A DNA stretch of 64,000 nucleotides from CADEEX01 sp964577955 (GTDB lineage Bacteria; Acidobacteriota; Vicinamibacteria; Vicinamibacterales; CAVVIG01). Every line of letters starts with the position of its first letter. The first letter of the stretch is position 1. A program made the translations under genes and the position numbers. Below, in pieces: positions 8,421 through 16,970 of this stretch. The notes beneath the pieces are model-generated. The model did no database searches. It worked only from the letters and a program-made list of their open reading frames with translations, and had not been told where the DNA came from. The stretch covers positions 85,621 through 149,620 of the forward strand of contig CAZOAZ010000008.1 of assembly GCA_964577955.1 (NCBI GenBank), read 5' to 3'.

Positions 8421-9430
8421 GGGCGATAGTGACGGCTGATGGTTGGGATGAGGTACTCGCGAAATGCGCGCTCGAAGTCGTAGTCCGGCTTGAAGCCCCA
8501 GTCGCGCCGGGCGGCCGAATCGTCGACATCGGCCGGCCACGAATCCACGATGCCCTGGCGCTTGCTGTCGATCTTATACGTGATCGAGGCGCCGGGAAAC
8601 GCCGCGGCCACGATGTCACGAATCTGCGCGGCCGAACAGCTGAAGCCGCCGACATTGTACGCCGTCTGCGTCAGCGCTTCGCGCGGCGCGGCCGCCAACT
8701 GCCGCAGCGCGCGTGAAGCGTCGGGCATCGCCATGAAGGGAATCGTCGTATCCGGACGCACGAAGCAGGCGTACGGCTCCCCTTTCGCCGCGGCGTGGAT
8801 CATCTCGGGCGCGTAGTCCGACGTGCCGCCGGACGGAACCGTGGTCGCGGAAATCAGCCCCGGAAACCGCACGGCGCGGAAATCCACCCGCGGCACGAGA
8901 TCGACCGACAGCTGCTTGTAGTGCCGCGCGTAGTAGCGGCCGAGTTCCTCGCAGTACAACTTGTTGCAGCCGTACATCGTCGTCGGATGGTCGAAGTCGT
9001 CTTCGCGGACGCGTCCGGCGCGGGACTTGGTTGCCAGATCGGGCATCCCGTAGGCGGCAATCGACGACGGGAAGATGAAGGTGACGGTGCGGCCGTGCGA
9101 CTCCCCTTCCTTCTGAGCGAACTCGAGCAGGCTCAACGTGCCGCCGACGTTCACCTGGTGCGCGGTGGTCGGCGTGAACTCCGAACGCGTCGACAGCAGG
9201 GCCGCGAGGTGATAGATGGTGTCGATCTCGAATTCCGCGAGGACGCGCTCGAGCAGGTTGGTGTCGGCAATCGACCCGGTGAATTCGCGGCGAACGAGCG
9301 GCGCCAGCCGCGCGTCAAGTGGATTGATGTCGACGGTGATAATCCCGGCATCGGCGGCCGCGAGCTCGGTGATCAGCGAGTGGCCGATTTCCCCGCCCGC
9401 GCCGGTGATGAGAATGACGGTTTTGCGCAC
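8417..9430 (-). CDS. SDR-type L-threonine 3-dehydrogenase
   Basis: Extended short-chain dehydrogenase of 337 residues. Residues 8-16 form the NAD loop ITGAGGEIG; IYHLAALLS (72-80), FPSSIAAYG (120-128), Y153-x3-K157 and the RPDTTIPFMAMPDASRAL segment match the NAD-dependent SDR-type threonine dehydrogenases rather than sugar epimerases. The reaction is threonine to 2-amino-3-oxobutyrate. It heads the cluster with thrB and thrC, which is curious because it degrades the product that the other two make. It starts with GTG at 9430, seven bases after a TACAAT box and with no clear Shine-Dalgarno sequence, suggesting a leaderless message. A general NAD-epimerase is the alternative reading. Confidence 0.85.
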   Translation of the reverse strand: MRKTVILITGAGGEIGHSLITELAAADAGIITVDINPLDARLAPLVRREFTGSIADTNLLERVLAEFEIDTIYHLAALLSTRSEFTPTTAHQVNVGGTLSLLEFAQKEGESHGRTVTFIFPSSIAAYGMPDLATKSRAGRVREDDFDHPTTMYGCNKLYCEELGRYYARHYKQLSVDLVPRVDFRAVRFPGLISATTVPSGGTSDYAPEMIHAAAKGEPYACFVRPDTTIPFMAMPDASRALRQLAAAPREALTQTAYNVGGFSCSAAQIRDIVAAAFPGASITYKIDSKRQGIVDSWPADVDDSAARRDWGFKPDYDFERAFREYLIPTISRHYRP

Positions 9431-9437
9431 GGGCAGA

Positions 9438-9465
9438 ATTGTAGTCGAGGGCGCCCGTACGTCGA
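9438..9465 (-). promoter_or_regulatory. Candidate promoter of the threonine cluster
   Basis: On the minus strand TCGACG, 16 bases, then TACAAT at 9443-9438, seven bases before the GTG start at 9430. The -10 matches consensus at five of six positions and the -35 at four. Transcription would begin at or next to the start codon. Confidence 0.45.
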
Positions 9466-9477
9466 GGCATCAGAGCA

Positions 9478-9559
9478 AATGCGCCACCGAAACACGAAAT
9501 CACGAAATCCTTCTTGTCCGATTTCTCTTTCGTGTTGTCGTGTTTTCGTGGCGCATTTG
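9478..9559. repeat. Inverted TTTCGTG-repeat element
   Basis: The left arm (9478-9510) starts AATGCGCCAC followed by ACGAAAT-type units; the right arm (9521-9557) is its complement, with TTTCGTG-type units ending GTGGCGCATT. The terminal ten bases pair perfectly. The short middle is unique. It lies between the kinase stop and the threonine-cluster promoter; the same family occurs at 3311 and 25964. Confidence 0.75.
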
Positions 9560-9563
9560 AGTA

Positions 9564-12482
9564 CTACCGGCGCAGGACGTCCCCGATGATGCGACTGAGC
9601 TCGCTTGGCTCGCAGGGCTTGGTGACCAGCCGCGTGACGCCGGCGGCCTGCGCGATGTCGTGGATGTCCGGCGCGAAGCGTCCCGACCACACGATGACCG
9701 GCAGTTCGGGCCGCAGCCGCCGCACGGTCCGGGTCACGTCGAGGCCGGTCGCTTCCGGCATTTCGTAGTCGGCGATCACCAGATCGAACGCGCGCGGGTT
9801 CGCTTCGAGCGCGGCCAGGGCCGCGCGCACGTCGGTGAACATGCGCACGTGATAGCCGAGGCGCTCGAGTCCCTGTGCCACGACCGTGGCCACGGCGCGC
9901 TCGTCGTCGAGGAGGAGCAGACGCTCGCCGCGTCCCATGACGGCCGCCGGAGAAGGTTCGTTCTCGACAACCGCATCGCGCGCCGCCGGAATATAGACGT
10001 GGACCGACGTGCCGCGGCCGACCCCGCTTTCGATGGCGATCCCGCCGCCGTGGCTCTGGACGATGCCGAGCACGACCGACATGCCGAGACCGGTGCCCTT
10101 CCCGACCGGCTTGGTCGTGAAGAACGGCTCGAAGATGCGCTTCAGCTGCTCGTCGTTCATCCCGGAGCCGTTGTCGGACACCGTCAGGCGCACGGCTTCT
10201 CCGGGCCGGATGCCGCCGATCCGCAACGCGTCGTTGTGCGTGAGCCCGACCGGCTCGATGCGGATGCCAATCCGTCCCGGACCGCCGTCCATCGCATGCC
10301 AGGCGTTGGCGCAGAGGTTGATGAGGATCTGATGCATCTGCGTCGGATCGGCCAGGACCGGCGGCACGTCGCGAGCCGTCGCGAGCTCGATCGCCACATG
10401 AGCCGGAATCGTCGCACGGACGAACCGGATCGCTTCGGCCGCCACCTCCGGCAGCGATACCACCCGGTGTTCGTGCTGCTGATGGCGGCTGAACGCCAGA
10501 ATCTGCTGCACCAGCGCAATCGCCCGCTGGGCCGCGGTTTCGATTGCGTCAAGACTCTCACCGAGCGGCGCGCCGGCCTCGGCGTCCAGGCGGGCAATCT
10601 CGAGATTGCCGACGATCGCCGTGAGGATGTTGTTGAAGTCGTGCGCGATCCCGCCGGCCATGGTCCCGATCGCCTCGAGCTTCTGCGATTGAAACAGCTG
10701 CCGCTCGAGAAGCCGGCGCTCCTCTTCGGCGTTGCGCCGACCCACGGCGTGCGCCAGCGACACCGCGAACGAGCCCATCAGCGGGATCAGATCGTCGTCG
10801 AACGTGTGCGCCGCGCCGCGGGGGCCGTAGAGCGCGAGGACGCCCACCAGCCGCGTCTGCCGTGCGAGCGGCAGGAGCAGCGTCGGCCGGAAGCCGCGCC
10901 GCTGCGCGTACCGCCGCTCGCGGGATCCGACGGGAAGATCGTCGAGCGTCCGCACGTGCACTGGACGGAGGGCGCTCAGTTCGCCGTGAAAGAAGCCGAG
11001 TTCGCCGACCTTGAGATCGCGGATCTCGTCCTCGATCGGATCGGCGGGGTCGAGCGACCACTCGGCCTGCAACGGGACGCGCGAGCGATCGGCGGAGTAG
11101 ATGAAGAGCGCGGCCCGCACGGCGCCGACGAACTCCGCGACGCCCTTCAACGCCTCGTGTACCGCCACGTCGAATTCGTGCAGGTCCATTTCGATGAACC
11201 GTTGCGAGACGACGGCCAGCAGAGATTCGCCTTCGAGGAGACGCGTCAGGCGGGCTTCGGCCCGCTTCGGCTCGGAGATGTCATGGCAGACACCACGGCA
11301 CGCGAGCACGCGTCCGGCTTCGTTCTTGATCAGCACGAACCGGACGTTGAGGATGCCGAGCGTGCCGTCGGCGCGGCGGACCGCGTGCTCGATTTGACGG
11401 GTCTGATGCGTCCCCGGTGAGGCCAGCGCCTGGTTCATCACGTCGACCAGCCGGCGCCGGCTGTCTTCCGGAATGAAGGTGCGCTGATAGACGTCGAGCG
11501 GCATCGCCGCGCCGCCCTGTTCTGCGGCGGTGGTGCGAAGCAGCGTGAACAACCCGTCGTCGCACACGATGCGGCGCGTCGCCGGATCGAAGTCCCAGTA
11601 ACCGAGGCTGGCGAGCTCGACGGCGAGCTGGAGTCCCTGTTTCTGCTGGCGCAACGCGTCCTGGGTCAGGTGCTGCGCCGTCACGTCGACATGGCTTCCA
11701 ACCAGGCGCGTCGGCCGCCCCGCCTGATCGCGCAAGGCCTTGCCGCGCGCCAGAATCCAGCGGTACGACCCGTCCTTGTGACGCAGCCGGAATTCCACTT
11801 CGTACTCGCTGCTGCGGCCGTCCAGGTACTCGCGCACGCGCGCCACCGCGCGCTCCTGATCGTCCGGATGCAGGCGCGATTCCCAGTCCTCGTACGAGTG
11901 GCCGATCTCCCCGGGCTCGTAACCGAGCTGCCGCTTCCACTCGTCGCTGAACACGACCGCGTTGGTCGCAAGATCCCAGTCCCAGAAACCAACGTCGCCG
12001 GCCCGGGCGGCGACCTCCAGACGGATCTGGGCTTCGTGTTCGGCCGCCTCGGCCCGCTTGCGCGCCGTGATGTCCCGGAATGTGCAGAGGGTGTCGGGCT
12101 CCCCGTTCGCGGCCGTGACAAACGGCACCACCGTGACCGCGATCCAGACACGCTCGCCGTCCGGTTTGCGGATCTCGAGCACGGTCTCGGAGTCGCTGCC
12201 CTCGCAGAGCAGAACCGGCGACGGACAGGTCGTCGCCCCCGGTGTGCCGTCTTCGGCGACGACCTCCCAGCCGGCGTCGAGTGGACGGCGGCCGTCCAGC
12301 TGCTCGAGCGTGACGCCGAGAATACGAAGCGCGGCGGGATTGCAGTCGATCAGCCCGCCGCGATGGTCGCGGACCACGACCCCTTCGGTGAGCGCATCGA
12401 GTGTGCGGACCAGATGCCCCTGCGACGCTTGCGGTTGCTCGGTTCCGTGCCTCGCCATCACCACCGCATCAGGTTCCTGCAC
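9564..12482 (-). CDS. Hybrid sensor histidine kinase (second of a tandem pair)
   Basis: Soluble-looking hybrid kinase of 972 residues without membrane segments. Order: N-terminal PAS (about 25-140), PAS/PAC with RLHPDD and FRLRHKDGSYRWILARG (about 150-270), a further PAS (about 280-410), a GAF-like domain (about 420-580), HisKA with His614 in GIAHDFNNI, HATPase with the N box near Asn726 and the GKGTGLGMS loop, and a C-terminal receiver with Asp859-Asp860, phosphoacceptor Asp905 and Lys955. The start is GTG at 12482, overlapping the preceding kinase by 14 bases; an ATG at 12458 is possible. The extra N-terminal PAS distinguishes it from its neighbour. No DNA-binding output domain is present. 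Confidence 0.92.
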   Translation of the reverse strand: MQEPDAVVMARHGTEQPQASQGHLVRTLDALTEGVVVRDHRGGLIDCNPAALRILGVTLEQLDGRRPLDAGWEVVAEDGTPGATTCPSPVLLCEGSDSETVLEIRKPDGERVWIAVTVVPFVTAANGEPDTLCTFRDITARKRAEAAEHEAQIRLEVAARAGDVGFWDWDLATNAVVFSDEWKRQLGYEPGEIGHSYEDWESRLHPDDQERAVARVREYLDGRSSEYEVEFRLRHKDGSYRWILARGKALRDQAGRPTRLVGSHVDVTAQHLTQDALRQQKQGLQLAVELASLGYWDFDPATRRIVCDDGLFTLLRTTAAEQGGAAMPLDVYQRTFIPEDSRRRLVDVMNQALASPGTHQTRQIEHAVRRADGTLGILNVRFVLIKNEAGRVLACRGVCHDISEPKRAEARLTRLLEGESLLAVVSQRFIEMDLHEFDVAVHEALKGVAEFVGAVRAALFIYSADRSRVPLQAEWSLDPADPIEDEIRDLKVGELGFFHGELSALRPVHVRTLDDLPVGSRERRYAQRRGFRPTLLLPLARQTRLVGVLALYGPRGAAHTFDDDLIPLMGSFAVSLAHAVGRRNAEEERRLLERQLFQSQKLEAIGTMAGGIAHDFNNILTAIVGNLEIARLDAEAGAPLGESLDAIETAAQRAIALVQQILAFSRHQQHEHRVVSLPEVAAEAIRFVRATIPAHVAIELATARDVPPVLADPTQMHQILINLCANAWHAMDGGPGRIGIRIEPVGLTHNDALRIGGIRPGEAVRLTVSDNGSGMNDEQLKRIFEPFFTTKPVGKGTGLGMSVVLGIVQSHGGGIAIESGVGRGTSVHVYIPAARDAVVENEPSPAAVMGRGERLLLLDDERAVATVVAQGLERLGYHVRMFTDVRAALAALEANPRAFDLVIADYEMPEATGLDVTRTVRRLRPELPVIVWSGRFAPDIHDIAQAAGVTRLVTKPCEPSELSRIIGDVLRR

Positions 12483-15066
12483 CGTCCTGACGCGCCAACT
12501 GGAGCACCTCGCCGACGATGCGGCTCAGCTCGCTCGGTTCGCAGGGCTTGGTGACCAGGCGTTTGACACCGATCTCACCCGCCGCCTGGTCGATATCCGG
12601 CACGAACCGTCCCGACCACAGCACGATCGGCAGTTCCGGCCGCACCTGCGTGATCGCCTTCGCGACATCGAGGCCGGTAATCTCCGGCATCTCGTAGTCG
12701 GCGATGACGAGATCGAATTGCAGGGGATCGGCTTGAAACGCGCGAATCGCATCCCGCGGATCGGAGAACGCCTGCACCCGGTAGCCGAGCCGCTCGAGCG
12801 CCTGCGAGACCACCCGGGCAAGCGCAATTTCGTCGTCCAGGAGCAGCAACCGTTCGCCGTGACCGAGCACGGCCTGCCGGAGCGGTTCGATCGCGCCGAT
12901 CGCCGACCGCGCCGCGGGGATGTAGACGCGCACGGTGGTGCCTTTGCCGACGGTGCTGTCGATCGTGATGCCGCCGTGATGACTCTGCACGATGCCAAGC
13001 ACGACGGACATCCCGAGGCCGGTCCCCTTCCCGACCGGCTTGGTCGTGAAGAACGGCTCGAAGATGCGCTTCAGCATCTCCTCGTCCATGCCGCAGCCGT
13101 TGTCGGTGACCGTCAGCCGCGCGCACTCGCCGGCGCTGATGCCGCCGATCCGCGCCGCATCGGCGTCGGTCAGCATCACCGCATCCACTCCGATCTCGAT
13201 CCGGCCCGGCGACTCCTCCAGCGCGTGCCACGCGTTCGCGCACAAGTTGATCAGAATCTGATGGAGTTGCGTCGGTTCGGCGAGGACGTGCGGCACACCA
13301 GGTCCAATCGACAGATCGATCGCCACGACAGCGGGGATCGTCGCCCTGACGAAGCGAACGGCTTCGGCGGCGATCGCCGGCAGCGCGACGACGCGCCGCT
13401 CGTGCTGATGGTGGCGGCTGAACGCGAGGATCTGCTGGACCAGCGCGGTGGCGCGATCGGCGGCCGTCTCAATCGCCGTCAGGCTGTCGTCGAGCGCCTG
13501 GCCGCCGGCCAGATCCATGCGCGCCAGCTCCAGATTGCCGACGATGGCGGTCAGGATGTTGTTGAAGTCGTGCGCGATCCCGCCGGCGAGCGTGCCGATC
13601 GCCTCGAGCTTCTGCGACTGGAAGAGCTGCCGCTCGAGAAACACCCGCTCCTCCTCGGCGGTGCGTCGCGCGAGCGCATTCGAGAGTGACACCGCGAACG
13701 AGCCGAGCAGCGGCACCAGATCCTGATCGAAGACGTCTTCCTGCCCCCACGGACCGTAGATGATGAAAATTCCGATGAGGCGCGTATGCGACGCCAGCGG
13801 CAGGAGCACCATCGACCGGAACCCGCGCGTCTCGGCGTACTCCCGTTCCGACGATCCGCGCGGCAGATCGCGCATGCCGCGGAGCAGCACCGGCCGGAAC
13901 GCGGCCAGCTCCTCGTGGAAATAGCTGTATTGGCCGGTCCTGACGGTCTTGATTTCCTCGCGCAGCGTGTCCGCTGGGTCCGCGGTCCACTCGAACGGAT
14001 TCAGGATGCGGCCTTGCTCGCCGTACAGGAAGACCGACGCCCGCACGGCGCCCATGAAGTGCGCGATGGTTTTCAACGCGTCGAGCACGACGCTGTCGAA
14101 TTCGCGCATGTCCATCTCGATGAACCGCTGCGACACCGCCGAGAGGACGCTCTCGCCGTCGAGCAGCCGCTCGAGCCGGGTTTCGATCGCCTTGCGCTCG
14201 GTGATGTCCTGATTGACGCCGTAGCACTTGACGATGTTGCCGGCGGCGTCTTTCTCCAGCACGAAGCGGACGCTGACGACGGCAAACGTCCCGTCGCCGC
14301 GCCGCCAGCGATGTTCGAGCTGCCGCGTCTGCTGTCGTCCCGGTGCCGCGACGGCCTCGTTGAGCGACGAGGTCATCGCCGCGACGGCATCCTCCGGCAG
14401 AAACTCGCTCACGTAGTCGTCGAGCGGCAGCGACAGCGGTCCGCCGCCGTTGTCGGGAATCCGCAGGAGCCGGACGAACGCCTCGTCGAGGATCAAGTGG
14501 CGTGAGTCGGGGTCGAAATTCCAGCGGCCCAGGCTCGCCATCTCCATGGCGAGCATCAATTCTTCTTTCTGTTTCACGAGCACGCCGCGGGAATCGATCA
14601 GCGCGCGCTCGCCCGCCTTCCGCTCGGTGACATCGATATGGCAGCCGACGAGACGGAGCGGCTTGCCTTTCGCGTCGCGGATCGCCTCGCCGCGCGCGAG
14701 GATCCACCGGTAGGACCCATCTTTGTGGCGCAACCGGAACTCGACGACGTACTCGCGGTTGCGTCCGGCAAGGTACTCGGAGACGCAGGCGAGCGCGTGT
14801 TCGCGGTCGTCCGGGTGCAGGCGGCGCTCCCACTCCAGATAGTGGTTACCGACTTCGTCCGGCTCGTGTCCGATCTGGCGTTTCCACTCGTCGCTGTAGA
14901 CCGAAACGCTGCTCAGGAGGTCCCAGTCCCAGAAGCCGACGCCGCCGGCGCGGGCGGCGAGTTCGAGCCGCACGCGGGCTTCGTGTTCGGCGAGTTCCTG
15001 GGAAGAGCGTTCGCGCGGCTTCTTGGCAGGACGTGGGGAACCGGTGGAGCGTCCGCGCTTCGTCAT
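12469..15066 (-). CDS. Hybrid sensor histidine kinase (first of a tandem pair)
   Basis: Cytosolic hybrid kinase of 865 residues, paralogous to the next gene over almost its whole length. Order: basic leader (1-25), PAS/PAC (about 30-150), second PAS (about 165-295), GAF-like domain (about 300-470), HisKA with His499 in GIAHDFNNI, N box around Asn611, DNGCGM and GKGTGLGMS ATP loops, then a receiver with Asp744-Asp745, phosphoacceptor Asp790 and Lys840. The C-terminal receiver implies intramolecular transfer to an unlinked phosphotransfer protein. A TATAAG box lies about 38 bases before the start, with a CTCCG/CGGAG hairpin in the leader. The ligand is unknown. Confidence 0.92.
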   Translation of the reverse strand: MTKRGRSTGSPRPAKKPRERSSQELAEHEARVRLELAARAGGVGFWDWDLLSSVSVYSDEWKRQIGHEPDEVGNHYLEWERRLHPDDREHALACVSEYLAGRNREYVVEFRLRHKDGSYRWILARGEAIRDAKGKPLRLVGCHIDVTERKAGERALIDSRGVLVKQKEELMLAMEMASLGRWNFDPDSRHLILDEAFVRLLRIPDNGGGPLSLPLDDYVSEFLPEDAVAAMTSSLNEAVAAPGRQQTRQLEHRWRRGDGTFAVVSVRFVLEKDAAGNIVKCYGVNQDITERKAIETRLERLLDGESVLSAVSQRFIEMDMREFDSVVLDALKTIAHFMGAVRASVFLYGEQGRILNPFEWTADPADTLREEIKTVRTGQYSYFHEELAAFRPVLLRGMRDLPRGSSEREYAETRGFRSMVLLPLASHTRLIGIFIIYGPWGQEDVFDQDLVPLLGSFAVSLSNALARRTAEEERVFLERQLFQSQKLEAIGTLAGGIAHDFNNILTAIVGNLELARMDLAGGQALDDSLTAIETAADRATALVQQILAFSRHHQHERRVVALPAIAAEAVRFVRATIPAVVAIDLSIGPGVPHVLAEPTQLHQILINLCANAWHALEESPGRIEIGVDAVMLTDADAARIGGISAGECARLTVTDNGCGMDEEMLKRIFEPFFTTKPVGKGTGLGMSVVLGIVQSHHGGITIDSTVGKGTTVRVYIPAARSAIGAIEPLRQAVLGHGERLLLLDDEIALARVVSQALERLGYRVQAFSDPRDAIRAFQADPLQFDLVIADYEMPEITGLDVAKAITQVRPELPIVLWSGRFVPDIDQAAGEIGVKRLVTKPCEPSELSRIVGEVLQLARQDGAGT

Positions 15067-15152
15067 GGGCGAGCTCCGATCGACCGGAGCCCTAGCCGGA
15101 TCTTATACCCCGTTGTAGGACGCGATCCGACGAAACTTGTCGCGATGAAACG

Positions 15153-15644
15153 CTATCGGTTGCGCGCGGCCTGAACTTCAATCTCCAGCAGCGGGCCCTG
15201 CGAGGCGAGCGCGGCGATCTGCACCGTCGTGCGCGCGGGCTTGTTCGGCTGTTCTGGCGTTCCAAAGTACTTCGAGTACGCTCGGTTCATGCCAGCAAAG
15301 TCCATTCTGCCGGTCGCGGGATCGGCGAGCATGTAGACCCGCATCATCACGACATCGCCCATGCCCAGCCCCTGCTCCTTGAGCAGCGTCTCGATCCGGC
15401 GGAATGTATTGTCCGCCTGCGCCTCGGTGTTGCCCCATACCGCCGGCGTCCCCTTCGCCGCATCGGCCGGCGTCGCCGCCGTCGGCAGTTGACCGCTTAG
15501 ATACAACGTATCGCCCACCCACACGCCGGTGGCGATCCCCGAGTTCGCGGTTTGAATGTGCTTGACGCTTTGCGCGGACGCGAGCGTTGATCCGATCGCG
15601 AGAGCGGCCGCGGCGAGAGTCAGAGATCGAAAGGCGTTGCGCAT
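15153..15644 (-). CDS. Exported RidA/YjgF-family protein
   Basis: A 163-residue protein: signal peptide (about 1-24, ending LASAQS) followed by a RidA fold with GDTLYLSGQLP, GNTEAQADNTFRRIETLLKEQG, a short MRVYMLAD segment and ARTTVQIAALASQGPLLEIEV. Cytosolic RidA proteins hydrolyse reactive enamines and imines; the conserved arginine corresponds to ARTTVQ here. Export to the periplasm is the unusual point. The ATG at 15644 is chosen because AGGA lies five bases upstream; a GTG four codons earlier is less likely. Confidence 0.85.
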   Translation of the reverse strand: MRNAFRSLTLAAAALAIGSTLASAQSVKHIQTANSGIATGVWVGDTLYLSGQLPTAATPADAAKGTPAVWGNTEAQADNTFRRIETLLKEQGLGMGDVVMMRVYMLADPATGRMDFAGMNRAYSKYFGTPEQPNKPARTTVQIAALASQGPLLEIEVQAARNR

Positions 15645-15660
15645 GTGGATCCTCACGTAA

Positions 15661-15690
15661 TCCGGCCCTGAGCTCCGCCGAAGGGCCGGA
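15661..15690. repeat. CCGGCCCT hairpin of the CCGGC family
   Basis: An eight-base stem (CCGGCCCT with AGGGCCGG) with an 11-base loop, followed by ACGCCACC as in other members of the CCGGC palindrome family. It separates the RidA start from the stop of the hypothetical gene. Confidence 0.6.
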
Positions 15691-15701
15691 CGCCACCGCT
15701 G

Positions 15702-16187
15702 TTAGCTCTTGCCCTCTTGTAGCGCTCCCCACGTCTCAGGGTCTTGACACAGCAACGTGTCGAGATAGAGCGACGTGTCGACTTCCGGAAACTTCGCTCG
15801 AATGGCGGCCACGGCACCTGGCACCTTCGCCGGATCCGGCTTCACTTCTTCGTCCTTGATCAGGCCGTTCTCGTGCGCGATGCCGAGCGCGTCGAGAAAC
15901 GCGCCCATCATCTCGCGCTGCTCGGCGAGATGGTAGACGACCAGGGCCCGTGCCGCCACCGCGTCCGGCAGCGTCGAGAGGTGCGCCAGGTGATGCGTCT
16001 TGCGATCGAGATCGAGCGCCAGCACCGATTTCGGCCGGAACTTCTTCTGATTGGCTATCAACAGCACGGCTTGGATCTGACTGTCGGTGGCTTCTTCGTC
16101 GGACCAGAAGGCCCGTGCCGCGCCGGCACGCTGTTCCTGGGTCATCCGCTTCCAGAGCTTCGAGGGCGTCAACGTCGCATCGGTCAT
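15702..16187 (-). CDS. Conserved hypothetical cytosolic protein
   Basis: A 161-residue helical protein without signal peptide or membrane segment. Recognisable stretches are KLWKRMTQEQRAGAARAFWS near the N-terminus, IANQKKFRPKSVLALD and HHLAHLSTLPDAVAARAL in the middle. I do not recognise a family with known function. The ATG at 16187 is preferred over an in-frame codon 12 residues earlier because family-like sequence begins with MTDATLTPSKLW. It is divergently transcribed from the exported methyltransferase, with about 40 bases between starts. Confidence 0.7.
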   Translation of the reverse strand: MTDATLTPSKLWKRMTQEQRAGAARAFWSDEEATDSQIQAVLLIANQKKFRPKSVLALDLDRKTHHLAHLSTLPDAVAARALVVYHLAEQREMMGAFLDALGIAHENGLIKDEEVKPDPAKVPGAVAAIRAKFPEVDTSLYLDTLLCQDPETWGALQEGKS

Positions 16188-16227
16188 GATAGGCTCGTCA
16201 TCGGCCGGGTAGCCGGACCTCAATCAT

Positions 16228-16911
16228 ATGCAGAAACGGTCGCGCGTGGCGGCGTTCTCGGTCGGCTGGCTCTTCGTCACCGCGCTGACCCTGGTCGCGC
16301 AGCGGCCCGGCGTGCATCCGATCAGTGGACGCGTGTACGCCGGCGTCATGGGCTATCAGGGCGCCGACTGGCTCGATCGTCCCGAGCGCGTGGAAGAAGA
16401 AGCACCCGATCGCGCGCTCGACGCCCTGAACCTCGCGCCGGGCGCAACCGTGGCCGACGTCGGCGCCGGCTCGGGCTACATGTCCGTGAAGATGGCCGAG
16501 CGCGTGGGGGCCAGCGGCAAGGTCTACGCGAACGACATCCAGCCCGAAATGCTCACGCTGCTCAGGCGGCGGCTCGATCGCGAGAAGATCACGAACATCG
16601 AACTGGTCCTCGGCACGGTGGACGATCCGAAGCTGCCGGCGAACGCCATCGACCTGATTCTGATGGTCGACGTCTACCACGAGTTCCAGGCGCCGCAGAT
16701 CATGCTGCGGCGGATGCGCGAGTCGCTCAAGCCCGGCGGACGGCTGGTCCTGCTCGAGTACCGCAAGGAAGATCCGTCGATCCCGATTCGGCCCGATCAC
16801 AAGATGTCGGTCGCCGAGGCCAAGCTCGAACTCGAGGCCGAAGGCTTCACGCTCTCCAACGTCGATGAAAGGCTGCCGCGCCAGCACATTCTGATCTTCA
16901 CGAAACGATGA
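16228..16911 (+). CDS. Exported class I SAM-dependent methyltransferase
   Basis: A 227-residue protein with a hydrophobic N-terminal signal (about 8-24, ending LVAQRP) followed by a complete Rossmann methyltransferase domain: VADVGAGSGYMSVKMAERVG (SAM motif I), YANDIQPEM with acidic residue for ribose, IDLILMVDVYHEF and LKPGGRLVLLEY. The fold resembles UbiE/MenG-like enzymes. A cleavable or anchoring signal on a SAM-using enzyme is odd since SAM is cytosolic; the signal may instead be a membrane anchor that leaves the domain inside. It precedes the polysaccharide acetylation pair by about 60 bases. Confidence 0.82.
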   Translation: MQKRSRVAAFSVGWLFVTALTLVAQRPGVHPISGRVYAGVMGYQGADWLDRPERVEEEAPDRALDALNLAPGATVADVGAGSGYMSVKMAERVGASGKVYANDIQPEMLTLLRRRLDREKITNIELVLGTVDDPKLPANAIDLILMVDVYHEFQAPQIMLRRMRESLKPGGRLVLLEYRKEDPSIPIRPDHKMSVAEAKLELEAEGFTLSNVDERLPRQHILIFTKR

Positions 16912-16926
16912 GCGGCCGGGCCTGCC

Positions 16927-16970
16927 CAGCCCCCAGCCCCTAGCCCCCAGCCCCTAGCCCCCAGCCCCAG
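16927..16970. repeat. AGCCCCTAGCCCCC tandem repeat
   Basis: Seven-to-nine-base units of the AGCCCCT/AGCCCCC type run right up to the MBOAT start codon; the G of its GTG is the last base of the array. A second copy is at 51736-51789. Confidence 0.8.
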
